From JBBROS01 sp965260935 (GTDB lineage Bacteria; Pseudomonadota; Alphaproteobacteria; Acetobacterales; Acetobacteraceae), in assembly GCA_965260935.1 (NCBI GenBank), contig CBDHCB010000003.1, forward strand, positions 60,390-124,389: a stretch of 64,000 nucleotides of DNA, given 5' to 3'. Below, piece by piece: positions 33,201-41,346 of the stretch. Each line of letters starts with the position of its first letter. Position 1 is the stretch's first letter. Below the pieces are notes generated by a model. It was not told where the DNA came from and did no database searches. It was given only the letters and a program-made list of their open reading frames with translations. The position numbers and the translations under genes are program-made.

Positions 33201-35418
33201 CCGGCTGCACCGCGCGCAAGGCGTCGACGTTGCGCTGGTATTGCGGGTCCAGCGCCGCGGCCGCCTCGGCGGCGGCCAGCTTGCCGCGCACCGCGCCGGA
33301 CAGGTAGGCGTCCGCGGTCTCCCAGTGCCCGCCGCCCGGGGTGCGGAACACCGTCGTCCCGAGCAGCGCCGGCACGCTGTCCGGGTCGCGTTCGAGCAGG
33401 CCGGCCAGGTGGTCGAGGTCGACGCGCCCGGTGTCGGCCAGGGTGACGGCGAGCGCATCCGCGGCACTGACGATCAGCGGCGCGGCGGGCGGGGCGATCA
33501 CCCGCTCGCTGAAGATCGGCCCCTTGCGGGCCAGGCCGGTCTCCAGGTCGTAGCGTTCGATCGAGGCGACCAACCAGCAGTCCGGGTCGTCGGCGAACGG
33601 CGACAGGTTGGGGCGGCGATGGCTCTCGCGTTCCTCGCCGGTCTCGGCGTCGACGGCGACGCTGACCACGGTGTGGTTGATCGGCCCGAAGGAGCGGATG
33701 AAACCGGAATAGGCGACGCGCAGCCTGACCTGGGCCTGGGTCCAGGGCTGGTCGGCGGCCTGCGCCCGCAGCACCTCGCGCACCGCGTCGCGGATTGGCA
33801 GCAGGGCACGGATGATCTTGGCCGAGCGGGCGGGGATGCCCTCGCCGCCCTGGCCCTCGCGGATGGCGACCGGCGCCGGTTCGCCGCCGATGACCTGCAT
33901 CAGCCGCCCGGCCGTGCCGATCAGGTAGCAGCCTTCCCTGGTGGCGGCCCCGCTGTCGGCGGCGGCGGCGGCGCGCCCGGCCGGCGCGTCGGGCTCGTCG
34001 TCGCCTATGGACGAGGGGGACGCGGTGACGATCGCCGTGGGCAGGCGGGCGAGGGCGGCGTCCAGCGACGCCTCCAGCGGACCGGCCCCGGCGCGCGCGC
34101 GGCAGGTGTAGCTCAGGCCCGGTCCGTAGGTGCCGCGCCGCTGCGCGTGGTCGCCGAGCACCATCTCGGGATGCGCGGCGAAATACGCGTTGACTTGCAC
34201 GGCCGTGCGGCGCGGCGCGGCGTCCTCGGCATCGTCCGGGCCGTCCTGCCGGCCGTCCGCTTCGAGCGCACTAGAATTCTTGATTTGTTCCTGCGGGTCG
34301 CCGCCGCTCGGGCGGGCGGCTGCGGCAACCTCGGCCAGGCCAATCCAGCCCGGTCCCGCGGCGGGCTGGCCCGCGGCGCGGCGCTGGAACGCCAGCAGGT
34401 CGACCACCACGTAGGTGCCGGCGGCGGCGCGCATGCTGGCCTCCGGCAGGCGCACGGCGCCCACGAGGTCGGCCAGGCTGGCGATATGCTCGCGCGCCGT
34501 CGTGTTGCTCTTGTCCATGGTGCCGGTGCTGGTGACGAACAAGGCGAGGCCGCCCGGGCGCAGCCGCTCGACCGAGCGGGCGATAAAGTAGTCGTGCAGC
34601 CGCAGGCCGAGCTTGGCCGTGCGCGGGTCGGCGCGCACGGCGCGGTCGGCGAACGGCGGGTTGCCGATCACCAGGTCGAAGCCGCCGCCGAGCGGGCTGC
34701 GGGTGTAGTCCTCGCAGCGCACGCGGGCGCCGGGATGCACCAGCCGGGCGATGCGGGCGGTGACCGGGTCGTACTCGATCCCGGTCAGGCGGCAGACGCC
34801 GCGCAGCGCCGGCGGCAGCAGGGCGAAGAACAGCCCGGTGCCCATGCCGGGCTCGAGCACGCGCCCGCCCTGGAAGCCCAGGCGCTGCGCCGCCCGCCAC
34901 AGCGCCCGGATGACCGGCTCCGGCGTGTAGTGCGCGTATTGCGTGGCCCGCTGCAGGGCGGCGTATTCGGCGGGCGTGGTCAAGGCGGCCAGCTCCTCGC
35001 CGATCTCGGCCCAGCCGGGCCGGAAGCCGGCGGCGCCCGGCAGCGGGAAGGCGTTCTGCGCCAGCTCGGAGGCGCCGAAGCCGACGAAGCGGAGCAGCTG
35101 CGCCTGCTCCGCCGCGGTCGGCGCGCGGCCGCTCGCCTCCAGCGCCTTGGACAGCCGGATGGCGGCGACGTTGTCGCGGGCGCGGGCGGGCCAGCCGCGG
35201 GCGAGGGCGCGGTCCGCGTCCAGGTAGAAGTTTTCCCCGGTCTGCGGCACGGCCGCAGCCGCGGGCCCCGCAGGCGGCGTGTGGTCGGGATCCTCGGGGT
35301 CTTCGGGGTCGCCGGCGCTGCCGAAGCGGGCGGCCGCGTCGGCGTGGGGGGCGCCGGCGCCCCAATCCAGGGCGGGGGCATCGAACAGGCCGAGGGTGAA
35401 CTGGCTGGCGTCGGGCAT
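30238..35418 (-). CDS. Giant N6-adenine methyltransferase-helicase (DarB-like)
   Basis: 1726 aa. Residues about 150-330 form an adenine-specific methylase: VLEPGMGTGLFFALLP (SAM loop) and DLVIGNPPFADR (catalytic NPPF, about 250), then LRPGGLALFVTSTGTMDK. The C-terminal half is a superfamily 2 helicase: AVGSGKTFSIAAAVMEQ (about 924), IVDEAQEFRKL (about 1080), LIQASGTPITNTLGEMYTI (about 1136) and QREGRIERQGNQNGEIEIYA (about 1434). The architecture matches plasmid and phage anti-restriction proteins such as DarB of P1, which modify incoming DNA. It lies one gene from GcrA and five from ArdC. Anti-restriction is inferred from family and context. Confidence 0.9.
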   Translation of the reverse strand: MPDASQFTLGLFDAPALDWGAGAPHADAAARFGSAGDPEDPEDPDHTPPAGPAAAAVPQTGENFYLDADRALARGWPARARDNVAAIRLSKALEASGRAPTAAEQAQLLRFVGFGASELAQNAFPLPGAAGFRPGWAEIGEELAALTTPAEYAALQRATQYAHYTPEPVIRALWRAAQRLGFQGGRVLEPGMGTGLFFALLPPALRGVCRLTGIEYDPVTARIARLVHPGARVRCEDYTRSPLGGGFDLVIGNPPFADRAVRADPRTAKLGLRLHDYFIARSVERLRPGGLALFVTSTGTMDKSNTTAREHIASLADLVGAVRLPEASMRAAAGTYVVVDLLAFQRRAAGQPAAGPGWIGLAEVAAAARPSGGDPQEQIKNSSALEADGRQDGPDDAEDAAPRRTAVQVNAYFAAHPEMVLGDHAQRRGTYGPGLSYTCRARAGAGPLEASLDAALARLPTAIVTASPSSIGDDEPDAPAGRAAAAADSGAATREGCYLIGTAGRLMQVIGGEPAPVAIREGQGGEGIPARSAKIIRALLPIRDAVREVLRAQAADQPWTQAQVRLRVAYSGFIRSFGPINHTVVSVAVDAETGEERESHRRPNLSPFADDPDCWLVASIERYDLETGLARKGPIFSERVIAPPAAPLIVSAADALAVTLADTGRVDLDHLAGLLERDPDSVPALLGTTVFRTPGGGHWETADAYLSGAVRGKLAAAEAAAALDPQYQRNVDALRAVQPADLRPSDITARLGAPWIPADVVEAFAAEAMGTETRVRHVVELASWSVDGDRFAGTAAGTSEWGTERRHAGLLLHDALNSATPQIHDLVVEAGVERRVLNAEATEAAKEKLTRIKDAFAAWVWTDPGRTDRLARIYNDTFNNLVPRHFDGSHLTLPGASGVIRLYGHQKRVVWRVIASGSSYMAHAVGSGKTFSIAAAVMEQKRLGLISKALLTVPGHCLAQASREFLQLYPAARILVADEGNFTKDKRARFLARAATACWDAIILTHSAFRFIAVPAAFERGMIERQLGLYEAVALTLAREDRATRKRVEAMKEKLAAKLEAIKDRRDDMLTIEELGVDQVIVDEAQEFRKLSFATNRGALKGVDPDGSQRAWDLFLKTRFIERKNPGRALIQASGTPITNTLGEMYTILRFQADEALRQRGVHAFDAWASTFGDTRTELELQPSGAYKPVERFSSFINVPELIDMFRSVADVVLKEDLRGDLALPSIRGGERKLVTAPASAAFRDYQGVLAERIEAIRQRTGKVRKGDDILLAVITDGRHAAIDMRLVWPGHADEPDNKLNALIAAVHRIWSETAGQRYRRPDGAPDPHPGAGQMIFSDLGTLGVEAARGFSAYRWIKQELVRLGVPASEIAFMQDYKTSADKRRMLDAFNAGRVRVLVGSSETMGTGVNAQARLKALHHLDVPWLPSHIEQREGRIERQGNQNGEIEIYAYATLGSMDATMWQNNERKARFIAAALSGDRSVRRVEDLASQANQFAMAKAIASGDSRLMQKAGLETEIARLQRQQAAHVDDQHDIRRRIHAAQSDQRLAEARIEAIRHDLARRTATRGDRFAMTVEGRPFTDRAAAGALLLSKVRLAAADTTERDWTVAHIGGFDLGCSVSRNRSEGGIKTTLTLERSNVADEVALGPELKPLGLIAWLEHMLGRFDAELEENQAKAADAARRRAGYAARADEAFPLQGELDDKLARMAELEADLAQTKGINDDA

Positions 35419-35794
35419 GGATGTCTCCTGGTGCGGACGGCCGCCGGCGGCGCGCGGGGGCGCGTCGCCGTCGGGGCGGCCGGGATGGGCGGGTTTGGGA
35501 GTGTGCGGAGGCGCGCAGGGTCTCGGGCTCTCGGGAGCCGGGATGGGCCAATGCGGCTGCGGGATCAGCGGGGCGGCATGTCTCAGCGGGTTGGACGTCT
35601 TCTGCGGGGCAGGAATTGGCGATCCTGTCGTGGTCCCGAGAGAGGCGTCTCTTTCCTCAAGACCCCCTCCCCCGCTGCGGCGGCCGGTGTGGGTGCGGCA
35701 TCAACCCGCCTCAGCTCTCCTTGAACAGGGCGAATGCCTGGCGGCCGCGTGGTGATGGCGGAGCCCATGATGGGTCTCCATGTCGAAGGGTCGT
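35419..35794. other. Intergenic region, no gene recognised
   Basis: 375 bp between gcrA and the methylase-helicase. GC-rich with short inverted stretches such as GGTCTCGGGCTCTCGGGAGC. A 62-codon minus-strand frame starting at 35769 is open but composed mainly of Arg/Pro/Ala with no motif. A promoter for the giant gene could lie here. Confidence 0.4.
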
Positions 35795-36274
35795 TCAGCG
35801 TGCCGGGCGCCGATGAGCCCGGTCGTCCGTTGCGGGCTGCCGGCCGTAGGCGATGGCGCAATGCGCGGCGCAGTAGGGCTTGCCGCCCAGGGCGGCCGCG
35901 TCGCAGAAGCGGAAGCCGGCCGTGCCCGGCTCGCCGATCGGCCAGCGGCACGGTGCGGCGTCCGCCGCTCCGGCCGGCATCGCGGCCAGGCGCCGGTCCG
36001 GCTCCGCCGCGGCCGGCCCGGGCGGCAACAGCCTCACCGGCCGCGACGGCGGCACGGGGCGCGGCGGCGGGCCGGGGTCCGGCTTCGGTTTCGCCGGGCG
36101 GATGGGCGACGGCCGGTTCGCGAGGCGGAGCCTGCGCGCCTTGCCGATAACCGCGTTCTTCGACACGCCGAGTTCGCGGCCGATCGCAGCCGTGGACACG
36201 CCTTCGGCCCAGCGCCGCCGCAGGCGCTCGACCGCATCCTCGGTCCATTGGAATTGGTCTCGGGGGGCTGGCAT
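35795..36274 (-). CDS. gcrA: GcrA-family cell-cycle regulator
   Basis: 159 aa from ATG 36274 with AGGAG six bases upstream. The N-terminus is typical: FQWTEDAVERLRRRWAEGVS, IGRELGVSKNAVIGKARRL, RPSPI. The C-terminus carries CRWPIGEPGTAGFRFC and GKPYCAAHCAIAYG, the conserved sigma70-contacting and cysteine region. In Caulobacter, GcrA acts with sigma70 at promoters carrying CcrM-methylated GANTC sites. A GcrA copy beside a plasmid adenine methylase is notable. Promoter targets of this copy are unknown. Confidence 0.9.
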   Translation of the reverse strand: MPAPRDQFQWTEDAVERLRRRWAEGVSTAAIGRELGVSKNAVIGKARRLRLANRPSPIRPAKPKPDPGPPPRPVPPSRPVRLLPPGPAAAEPDRRLAAMPAGAADAAPCRWPIGEPGTAGFRFCDAAALGGKPYCAAHCAIAYGRQPATDDRAHRRPAR

Positions 36275-36294
36275 GCTCGTCTCCTGGCTTGCGT

Positions 36295-36642
36295 TTACGG
36301 TCGGTGCGTAGCGGCGGACGGCGGGACGCGCGCCGGCGTGACTGGCCCGTGCGACAGGCTGTCTGCCGCCGTGGCGTGGTCGAGCACGCGCTGCGCCCGC
36401 GTCCAGCAGGGCGCCTCCCACCCTCCTGCCTGGTCGCACCAGGCAAGAAGGTCGCGAAGCGCGGCGGCCAGGTCCGGCGCGTGCTCGATCAGGCGCGCGT
36501 TGGCCTCGGTGACCGCGCAGACCGTGCCGGGCAGCATCCACCCGGCGATGCTGGCGACATGGCCTTCAGCAATCTCGATCTGGTAGACGTAATCGTCGCA
36601 CGTCTCGGTGCGGATGGAGCGCCAAGGCCCGGGCGTGTGCAT
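36295..36642 (-). CDS. Small conserved plasmid/phage-type protein (115 aa)
   Basis: ATG 36642 with GGAGGG upstream. Begins MHTPGPWRSIRTETCDDYVY and contains VTEANARLIEHAPDLAAALR, a signature of short phage and plasmid proteins of unknown function in which an NARLIxxAPxL helix is conserved. It is 20 bases upstream of gcrA and likely cotranscribed. Confidence 0.75.
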   Translation of the reverse strand: MHTPGPWRSIRTETCDDYVYQIEIAEGHVASIAGWMLPGTVCAVTEANARLIEHAPDLAAALRDLLAWCDQAGGWEAPCWTRAQRVLDHATAADSLSHGPVTPARVPPSAATHRP

Positions 36643-36685
36643 GGGACCCTCCGTGCGATGCAGGGATAGGCTGGAGCGCAGCCGG

Positions 36686-37036
36686 TCAGGCGGTGATGCG
36701 GCCGGCGCTCACGGCGTCGTCGGCGTAGGCGCTGATCGGTTTGCCGGGGGTGAAGAAGCGGTCGCGCTCGACCGCGAGACCCAGCCCCGGGCTGCGGATC
36801 GCCTCGATTTCTCGCATCGACACCGAACCCAGTTCGGGCGTGTCCAGGCCAAGGTCGCAGAGGCCGAAGGCGACATCGGGATCGGCGGGATCCAGCGACG
36901 CCAACAGCCAGGCCGCCGCTCCGTCCGGCACGAACAGCTTGACCACCGGCGGCGGGTCGAAGCCGGGATCGCGGTCGAACTTGGCGCCGTTGGCGAGCAA
37001 CAGCCTGCGCTGCGCCGCGGTGAAGAGAGGGCTCAT
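36686..37036 (-). CDS. DUF2958-family protein
   Basis: 116 aa from ATG 37036 (GGAG six bases upstream; ATG 37042 overlaps that site). Reads LFTAAQRRLLLANGAKFDRD, PVVKLFVPDGAAAWLLASLD, DVAFGLCDLGLDTPELGSV and the ERDRFFTPGKPISAYAD ending, the recognisable pattern of DUF2958. These proteins accompany ArdC-type genes on plasmids. Function unknown. Confidence 0.85.
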   Translation of the reverse strand: MSPLFTAAQRRLLLANGAKFDRDPGFDPPPVVKLFVPDGAAAWLLASLDPADPDVAFGLCDLGLDTPELGSVSMREIEAIRSPGLGLAVERDRFFTPGKPISAYADDAVSAGRITA

Positions 37037-37068
37037 CGTCATCTCCGTTCAGGGGGGGGTGTGCTGCC

Positions 37069-38031
37069 TTACGCGGCCTGCGCCAGCGGCGCCGGCGGGT
37101 CCGCATCCTGGCCGTCCTGGTCCGCAAGCTCGTTCGCGGCGTAGTCCGGATGGAAGGCGAGCAGGTAGTCGGCGATGCGTTGCGCGGCGGCGGCGGCGCG
37201 GAAGATCTCGCGTTTGTCGCCTTTCAACTTGCGCGCCCAGTCGCCCAGGTAGTTCGCATGGTTCGGAATGTCGCAGGGCAGATCGAGGACGCTGCCGATG
37301 AACACTGAGCTGAGCTCGGCCCTAAGTTCTTCCATCGCGTAGGCATCGGAGCCGAACCGCCCCGTCAAGTCGCGATCGAGCCGGTCCCGATGACCTGACC
37401 AGTGGGCAAGTTCGTGCATGGCCGTGCTGGCGAAGGCTTGCGGGGAATGGAACGAGACCGGATAAGGCAGCTTGATGCTGTCGTTCGCGGGGCAATAGAA
37501 CGCCCGGTCGCCGCCGTAGCTGACCGTGGCGCCGCTGTGGCCCAGGATGACGTCGGCGGCGTCCGGCCGCCGCCACGGCTGCTTGCCCATGTCGGGCGCC
37601 GCGTAGGCCGGGATGCCGTCGATCTGGCTTCCATTGAAAACGCTGTACGACCGCAGCAGCGGCACGGCCTTGGCGGCGTCCTCGGCGCCCGGGGCGGCGT
37701 CGCGGTCCGTGACCAGCAGCCGCTTGAAGAAGAACACGGTGGTGCTGCGCTCGCCCTTGCGCACCTGCCAGCCGCGGCCGGCGGCCTGCTTGTAGGAGCA
37801 GAAGCGTGGGTCGCCGCCCAGGCTGAACGCGGTCATCGACAAGACGAGCGTGTTGATGCCGTGGTATCGGCGGTCGGTGACGGCGTTGACCGGCGATCCC
37901 GGCGCGCCGTTGTCCCACGGCTGGCGCCAGGGCCGCACGCCGCGTTCAAGTTCGGAGACGATGCGGTCGGTCACCTCCTGGTAGTGGTCGCGCCGGCCGG
38001 TGGACGGCTTGCCGCTGTGCTGCCTGGTCAT
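37069..38031 (-). CDS. ardC: ArdC-type antirestriction protein
   Basis: 320 aa from ATG 38031 (AAGGA eight bases upstream; ATG 38040 lacks spacing). The N-terminal ssDNA-binding ArdC domain includes DHYQEVTDRIVSELERGVRP, WRQPWDN, YHGINTLVL and FCSYKQAAGRGWQVRKGE. The C-terminal metallopeptidase-like part has the zinc motif HELAHWSGH (about residue 205). In IncW plasmids ArdC protects the incoming single strand from host nucleases during conjugation. Most of the protein looks intact. Confidence 0.9.
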   Translation of the reverse strand: MTRQHSGKPSTGRRDHYQEVTDRIVSELERGVRPWRQPWDNGAPGSPVNAVTDRRYHGINTLVLSMTAFSLGGDPRFCSYKQAAGRGWQVRKGERSTTVFFFKRLLVTDRDAAPGAEDAAKAVPLLRSYSVFNGSQIDGIPAYAAPDMGKQPWRRPDAADVILGHSGATVSYGGDRAFYCPANDSIKLPYPVSFHSPQAFASTAMHELAHWSGHRDRLDRDLTGRFGSDAYAMEELRAELSSVFIGSVLDLPCDIPNHANYLGDWARKLKGDKREIFRAAAAAQRIADYLLAFHPDYAANELADQDGQDADPPAPLAQAA

Positions 38032-38074
38032 GGGGGTCATCCTTTCTGGATTGCCTGAACCCCCTCCCCCAACC

Positions 38075-38170
38075 GCGGCCTGGACGGCCGAGGCCAGGGC
38101 AAGCCCTTGGGCGCAGCCGGCGCAGCCGGGCCGCCACTTGGCGGACCCTTGCCGCGGTCCGGCCACGGCG
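38075..38170. repeat. Intergenic palindromic repeat, family 1, copy E (divergent)
   Basis: GGCCAGGGCAAGCCCTTGGG and GCAGCCGGGCCGCCACTTGG followed by ACCCTTGCCGCGGTCCGG. More divergent than copies A-D but with the same outward CAAGGG / CCCTTG arms. Occupies most of the 310-bp gap 38032-38341, which has no gene. Confidence 0.5.
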
Positions 38171-38341
38171 CGGTATGCCTCGTCTCCCTTGCCTCTCTTT
38201 TCTCGCTGACCGGTCTCCCCCGCGTCCTAATCCCGTTGCCAGGCGGCGGCGTTCGCCAGGACGGCGCCGCCCGGCCCGTGGCCGCTTCGGCGGACCCGGC
38301 CTACGGCTGCACCCGGTTGAGCGGGCCGGGGCGGTCCGGGA

Positions 38342-38905
38342 TCAGGTCCGGTAGACGTCGGCGACGGCGATCGCGAGGCCGGGCGGGTCCAGGTCGATCA
38401 GGCCGTCGGCGGCGAGCGTCGTCAGGATCGTGCCGTCGTCCTGCCGGCGATGGTGGATGATGGCCGGACGGTCGGCCCGGACCACCAGGTAGTGCATGAC
38501 CGAGGGCACCGCGAAATAGTCGGCGAGCTTGGCGCCGGTGTCGACCGACCGGGTCGACGGCGACAGGACCTCGACGAGGACGACGGGGTTGGCCGCCGCG
38601 ATCGCCTCGCCGTCGGTGCGGTCGCCGCACGTCACCATCGCGTCCGGCTCGTAGTCGGTGTCCTCGCCGACCTCGACGGTCACGCCGTCGCCGAGCGCCT
38701 CGCACCGCAGGCCTGCGGCACGGACGGCGTCATCCAGGGCCCGCCAGACGTTCGCCTTGACCCGGACGTGGGCGACGCGTTCCGGGGCCATGGCGACGAC
38801 CTCTCCGGCGATCCTTTCGAAGCGGCCGCGCGGCTGCGCCGCCGCCCATTGCCGGTAGTCGTCGCGGTTCATGATGACCGGCAGGGCCGGCAGCGCTCGG
38901 GACAT
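38342..38905 (-). CDS. Uma2-family (DUF820) putative endonuclease
   Basis: 187 aa; GGAGG precedes ATG 38905. It shows the PD-(D/E)xK-type fold of Uma2: FERIAGEVVAMAPERVAHVR, EVGEDTDYEPDAMVTCGDR (Asp) and VVLVEVLSPSTRSVDTGAKL (ExL..), then MHYLVVRADRP. Function of the family is not established; nuclease activity is predicted from fold. Located between ArdC and small DUF genes. Confidence 0.88.
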   Translation of the reverse strand: MSRALPALPVIMNRDDYRQWAAAQPRGRFERIAGEVVAMAPERVAHVRVKANVWRALDDAVRAAGLRCEALGDGVTVEVGEDTDYEPDAMVTCGDRTDGEAIAAANPVVLVEVLSPSTRSVDTGAKLADYFAVPSVMHYLVVRADRPAIIHHRRQDDGTILTTLAADGLIDLDPPGLAIAVADVYRT

Positions 38906-38932
38906 GGCGCCCTCCAGGGTTCGGGGTCAGAC

Positions 38933-39213
38933 CTATAGACGATTTCGCACCGGTCCGGGGTGGTCGAACAGCGTCGCGTGCAGGCCCTCGTGCGCGCTCG
39001 GCGGGCCAGCGGACGCGGCCGGCGCCGGCTCGACGGAGTGCGGCTGGATGGCCCGGCCGGACCCGCCGTGCTGCGGGGTCGGCGGGCGATGCTCCGGTCC
39101 GGGGGCGTCCGGACCTTCGCGACGCGGCCGGCCGCGGTCAGGCCGTTGCGGGCGACGCGGGTGGTCGGGAAATCCGGATCGCTCCTGCGGAACAGGCGTG
39201 CGTCGTTCATCAT
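38933..39213 (-). pseudogene. Small plasmid gene, apparently frameshifted
   Basis: ATG 39213/39210 (AAGGAG upstream) encodes NDARLFRRSDPDFPTTRVAR then NGLTAAGRVAKV. After about 39115 that frame turns Arg/Ser-rich. The adjacent frame reads HRPPTPQHGGSGRAIQPHSV then PSAHEGLHATLFDHPGPVRN and stops at 38933, with normal composition. A single indel would unite them into about 93 aa. Sequencing error is possible. Confidence 0.45.
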
Positions 39214-39292
39214 GGCAGCGTGCTCCTTCAGGGGGTGGGGCTTATGCGGATCGAGGGCCGCGCGGATGGGCCGGCGGCGCCGGCCAGGCGCC

Positions 39293-39607
39293 TCAGGACG
39301 CCGGCAGGAACTCCGGGTGCAGCACCGGCAGCTCCTGGTCGGGGATCGCGTCGTTGTCGAACAGGACGTACTCCGCGCCCCGCCGGCGTGCGTGCCGGCA
39401 GATGCGCTCAAGCTCGGCCGGCAGCGCCGGGTCCGGCTCTTCCGGCGCGTGCACGAACCAGCCGTGGCGGGTGCGGCCGCCGGCGATCGCGCCGGCGATC
39501 CGGTCGTACGGATCGCGCACGCGGTCCTCGCCGAGATGCGCGTCGAGCCAGGCCCAGGTGTCCGGCGAGAGATGGCCGGCGGAGCAGTCCATGAACCTGC
39601 GGATCAT
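39293..39607 (-). CDS. DUF5983-like protein (104 aa)
   Basis: Starts MIRRFMDCSAGHLSPDTWAW and contains TRHGWFVHAPEEPD and ARRRGAEYVLFDNDAI, the pattern of the DUF5983 family found in plasmid gene clusters with antirestriction genes. Its start overlaps the upstream gene's stop by 4 bases. Function unknown. Confidence 0.75.
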   Translation of the reverse strand: MIRRFMDCSAGHLSPDTWAWLDAHLGEDRVRDPYDRIAGAIAGGRTRHGWFVHAPEEPDPALPAELERICRHARRRGAEYVLFDNDAIPDQELPVLHPEFLPAS

Positions 39608-40032
39608 GCCGGCGCTCCCGGCATCGCGGGATCGGATGCGAGCTGGTCGGCAACCCAATGCTCGCAATCCATCCAGGCGATCGTCTCGCGTCGGCCGAGG
39701 TCGATCACGTGGGCGCCGCCGCCGAAGCCGTCGAGACGCGGCTTGCTGCACGACAGGCTCCACCAGAAGCCCCATTTACCTTGCAGGCCGAAGGCTTCGG
39801 CGCAGAGCTTTACGAACTCGATGACGTGTTCGGGATCGCCGTCGCCGTCCGACCTGATCCACAGCACGCCAGGGCCGCTCGCCGGGTCGGGTTCCATGTC
39901 GAAGCGGAGCCTGATGCCGTCGTCCTCCTCGAGTCGATCGGCTTGTTGCTGGTACAACTCGGTCGCGCGGACGGCGTGTTCGGCCGTGCCGACGTCGAAC
40001 AGGCAACTGAAGCTGGTGTAATAGTCAGCCAT
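39604..40032 (-). CDS. Conserved plasmid hypothetical protein (142 aa)
   Basis: Begins MADYYTSFSCLFDVGTAEHA and contains VIEFVKLCAEAFGLQGKWGF then HVIDLGRRETIAWMDCEHWV. The MADYYTxFS opening recurs in small proteins of large plasmids, where it accompanies DUF5983 genes. Coupled to the downstream gene by an ATGA overlap. Function unknown. Confidence 0.75.
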   Translation of the reverse strand: MADYYTSFSCLFDVGTAEHAVRATELYQQQADRLEEDDGIRLRFDMEPDPASGPGVLWIRSDGDGDPEHVIEFVKLCAEAFGLQGKWGFWWSLSCSKPRLDGFGGGAHVIDLGRRETIAWMDCEHWVADQLASDPAMPGAPA

Positions 40033-40152
40033 TCCTAGTCTCCGGACGTGTGAAGACCCGCTCGAAGCGGATCTCGGTTGCGGTTCGGGATGCTTTGCGG
40101 CGCGGCCGTTCCCTGACGCGTCGGATCCGGGCGCCGATCGGGCCGGCAGCGT

Positions 40153-40806
40153 TCAGGCGGATGAGAGCGCCGGATCAGGTTGGGCGGCTGGATGTTCGGC
40201 GATCTCTTCCAGGTCATTGTGCTCGTATCGCCTGCTGATCTCGTCGTGGAGACAGACGCCGAGCCGGTCGGACAGGTGCAGCAGGTTGCAGAGCAGGTCT
40301 CGCAGCTGCACGAGGGTCGTCTCATCGATGGCCTTGGTCAGGAAGGCATGATGGCGGACGGCCGCCAGCGCCCAATCGGCCCGGTCCTCGTTGGTTGGGC
40401 CGTCGGCATGCCGGACGGGTCGGTCGGTTTGCCGGTCCGGGGCGCTGCCGGCGGCCGGGCTTGCGTCGGCATCGATCGCGAGCCCGCCGGTGCGTCCCAT
40501 CCAGGGCTCCGGGCGGATGCAGCGCGCCCAGTCGGCCAAGGACGGGATGCGGCCGAGGTCTTCCTTGATGTGACGCTCGGCGATCAGCCGCACCGGCACC
40601 ATGCGGCCGGCGCTGTTGCTGATCGTCACCCCGAACAGGCGCTCGGCCTGCCAACACCCCTCCGCATGGTGGTGGAGCATGCGGTGGCGGAAGTCGGCCA
40701 GCACCAGCTTCGAGCTGTCCAGCCAGGCATGGACGTGCAGGTAGTCGTCCGGCGTGCCGCCCCAGGCACGGGCCGAGGACACGGCATGATGGTAGGCGTG
40801 CGCCAT
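40153..40806 (-). CDS. DUF6915-like protein
   Basis: 217 aa; AGGAGG precedes ATG 40806. The first 65 residues (MAHAYHHAVSSARAWGGTPD, HAWLDSSKLVLADFRHRML, HHAEGCWQAERLFG) match the DUF6915 pattern. The HRxLxHHxEG motif has several histidines that could bind metal. The C-terminal extension (about 150-217) is helical. Function unknown. Confidence 0.8.
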   Translation of the reverse strand: MAHAYHHAVSSARAWGGTPDDYLHVHAWLDSSKLVLADFRHRMLHHHAEGCWQAERLFGVTISNSAGRMVPVRLIAERHIKEDLGRIPSLADWARCIRPEPWMGRTGGLAIDADASPAAGSAPDRQTDRPVRHADGPTNEDRADWALAAVRHHAFLTKAIDETTLVQLRDLLCNLLHLSDRLGVCLHDEISRRYEHNDLEEIAEHPAAQPDPALSSA

Positions 40807-40816
40807 CGCGGCCTCC

Positions 40817-41275
40817 TCAGAACTGATGCGTGTAATTGTTTGAACAGGTGAAACGCTCGTTGTGGTCGAGCGTGATCGACTGGCCGGCGACCGTGAACGT
40901 CACCTGGCCGTGGCCGCCGTCATTGTTCTCCCAGCCGCCGTGCGTCTGCTCCAGGAACCGCCAGGCGAGTTGTTCCAACAGGCCGCGAAGGCTGTAGGTG
41001 ATGGCAACCGGGTCGGCTTGCTCGAACCCGGCTTCCTGGATGGCGACGCTCGTCTCCGGCAGCTCGGTTTCACGGTCCTGCTCGTCGATGGCGGTCAGGC
41101 CTTCGAGCTGTCCTGAGTCGCCGCTGCCGTCGTAGTCGACGACCACGAGCTTGATCCCGGCCTCGGACAGGGCCGTGAACAACGCTGCCTTGGTTGCCGG
41201 CAGCAGCGCCGCGGTTCGTGCGGCGTAGTCGGCCATCTTGGCTTCGTAGGCGGTGAAATCCGGCGAGAAGGTCAT
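40817..41275 (-). CDS. DUF6878-like protein
   Basis: 152 aa. Recognised by VVVDYDGSGDSGQLEGLTAI, LLEQLAWRFLEQTHGGWENN and DGGHGQVTFTVAGQSITLDH, the DYDGxGDSG and HGGWENNDG signature of DUF6878. It sits 10 bases from the DUF6915 gene. Function unknown; the pair is often co-located on plasmids. Confidence 0.82.
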   Translation of the reverse strand: MTFSPDFTAYEAKMADYAARTAALLPATKAALFTALSEAGIKLVVVDYDGSGDSGQLEGLTAIDEQDRETELPETSVAIQEAGFEQADPVAITYSLRGLLEQLAWRFLEQTHGGWENNDGGHGQVTFTVAGQSITLDHNERFTCSNNYTHQF

Positions 41276-41346
41276 GTCGGCCTCTTGGCTTCAGGTTGAG
41301 GATGGTAACTGTCCGCCGCGCGACGCCGGCGACGGGTTCGGCACGT

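Noticed and set aside
30322..35724. 1800-codon plus-strand open frame
   Set aside because: Antisense to the methylase-helicase; low-complexity Gly/Ala/Val/Gln composition and no domains.
37049..37056. G8 homopolymer as a phase-variable tract
   Set aside because: Non-coding, upstream of the DUF2958 start and short; no frame depends on it.
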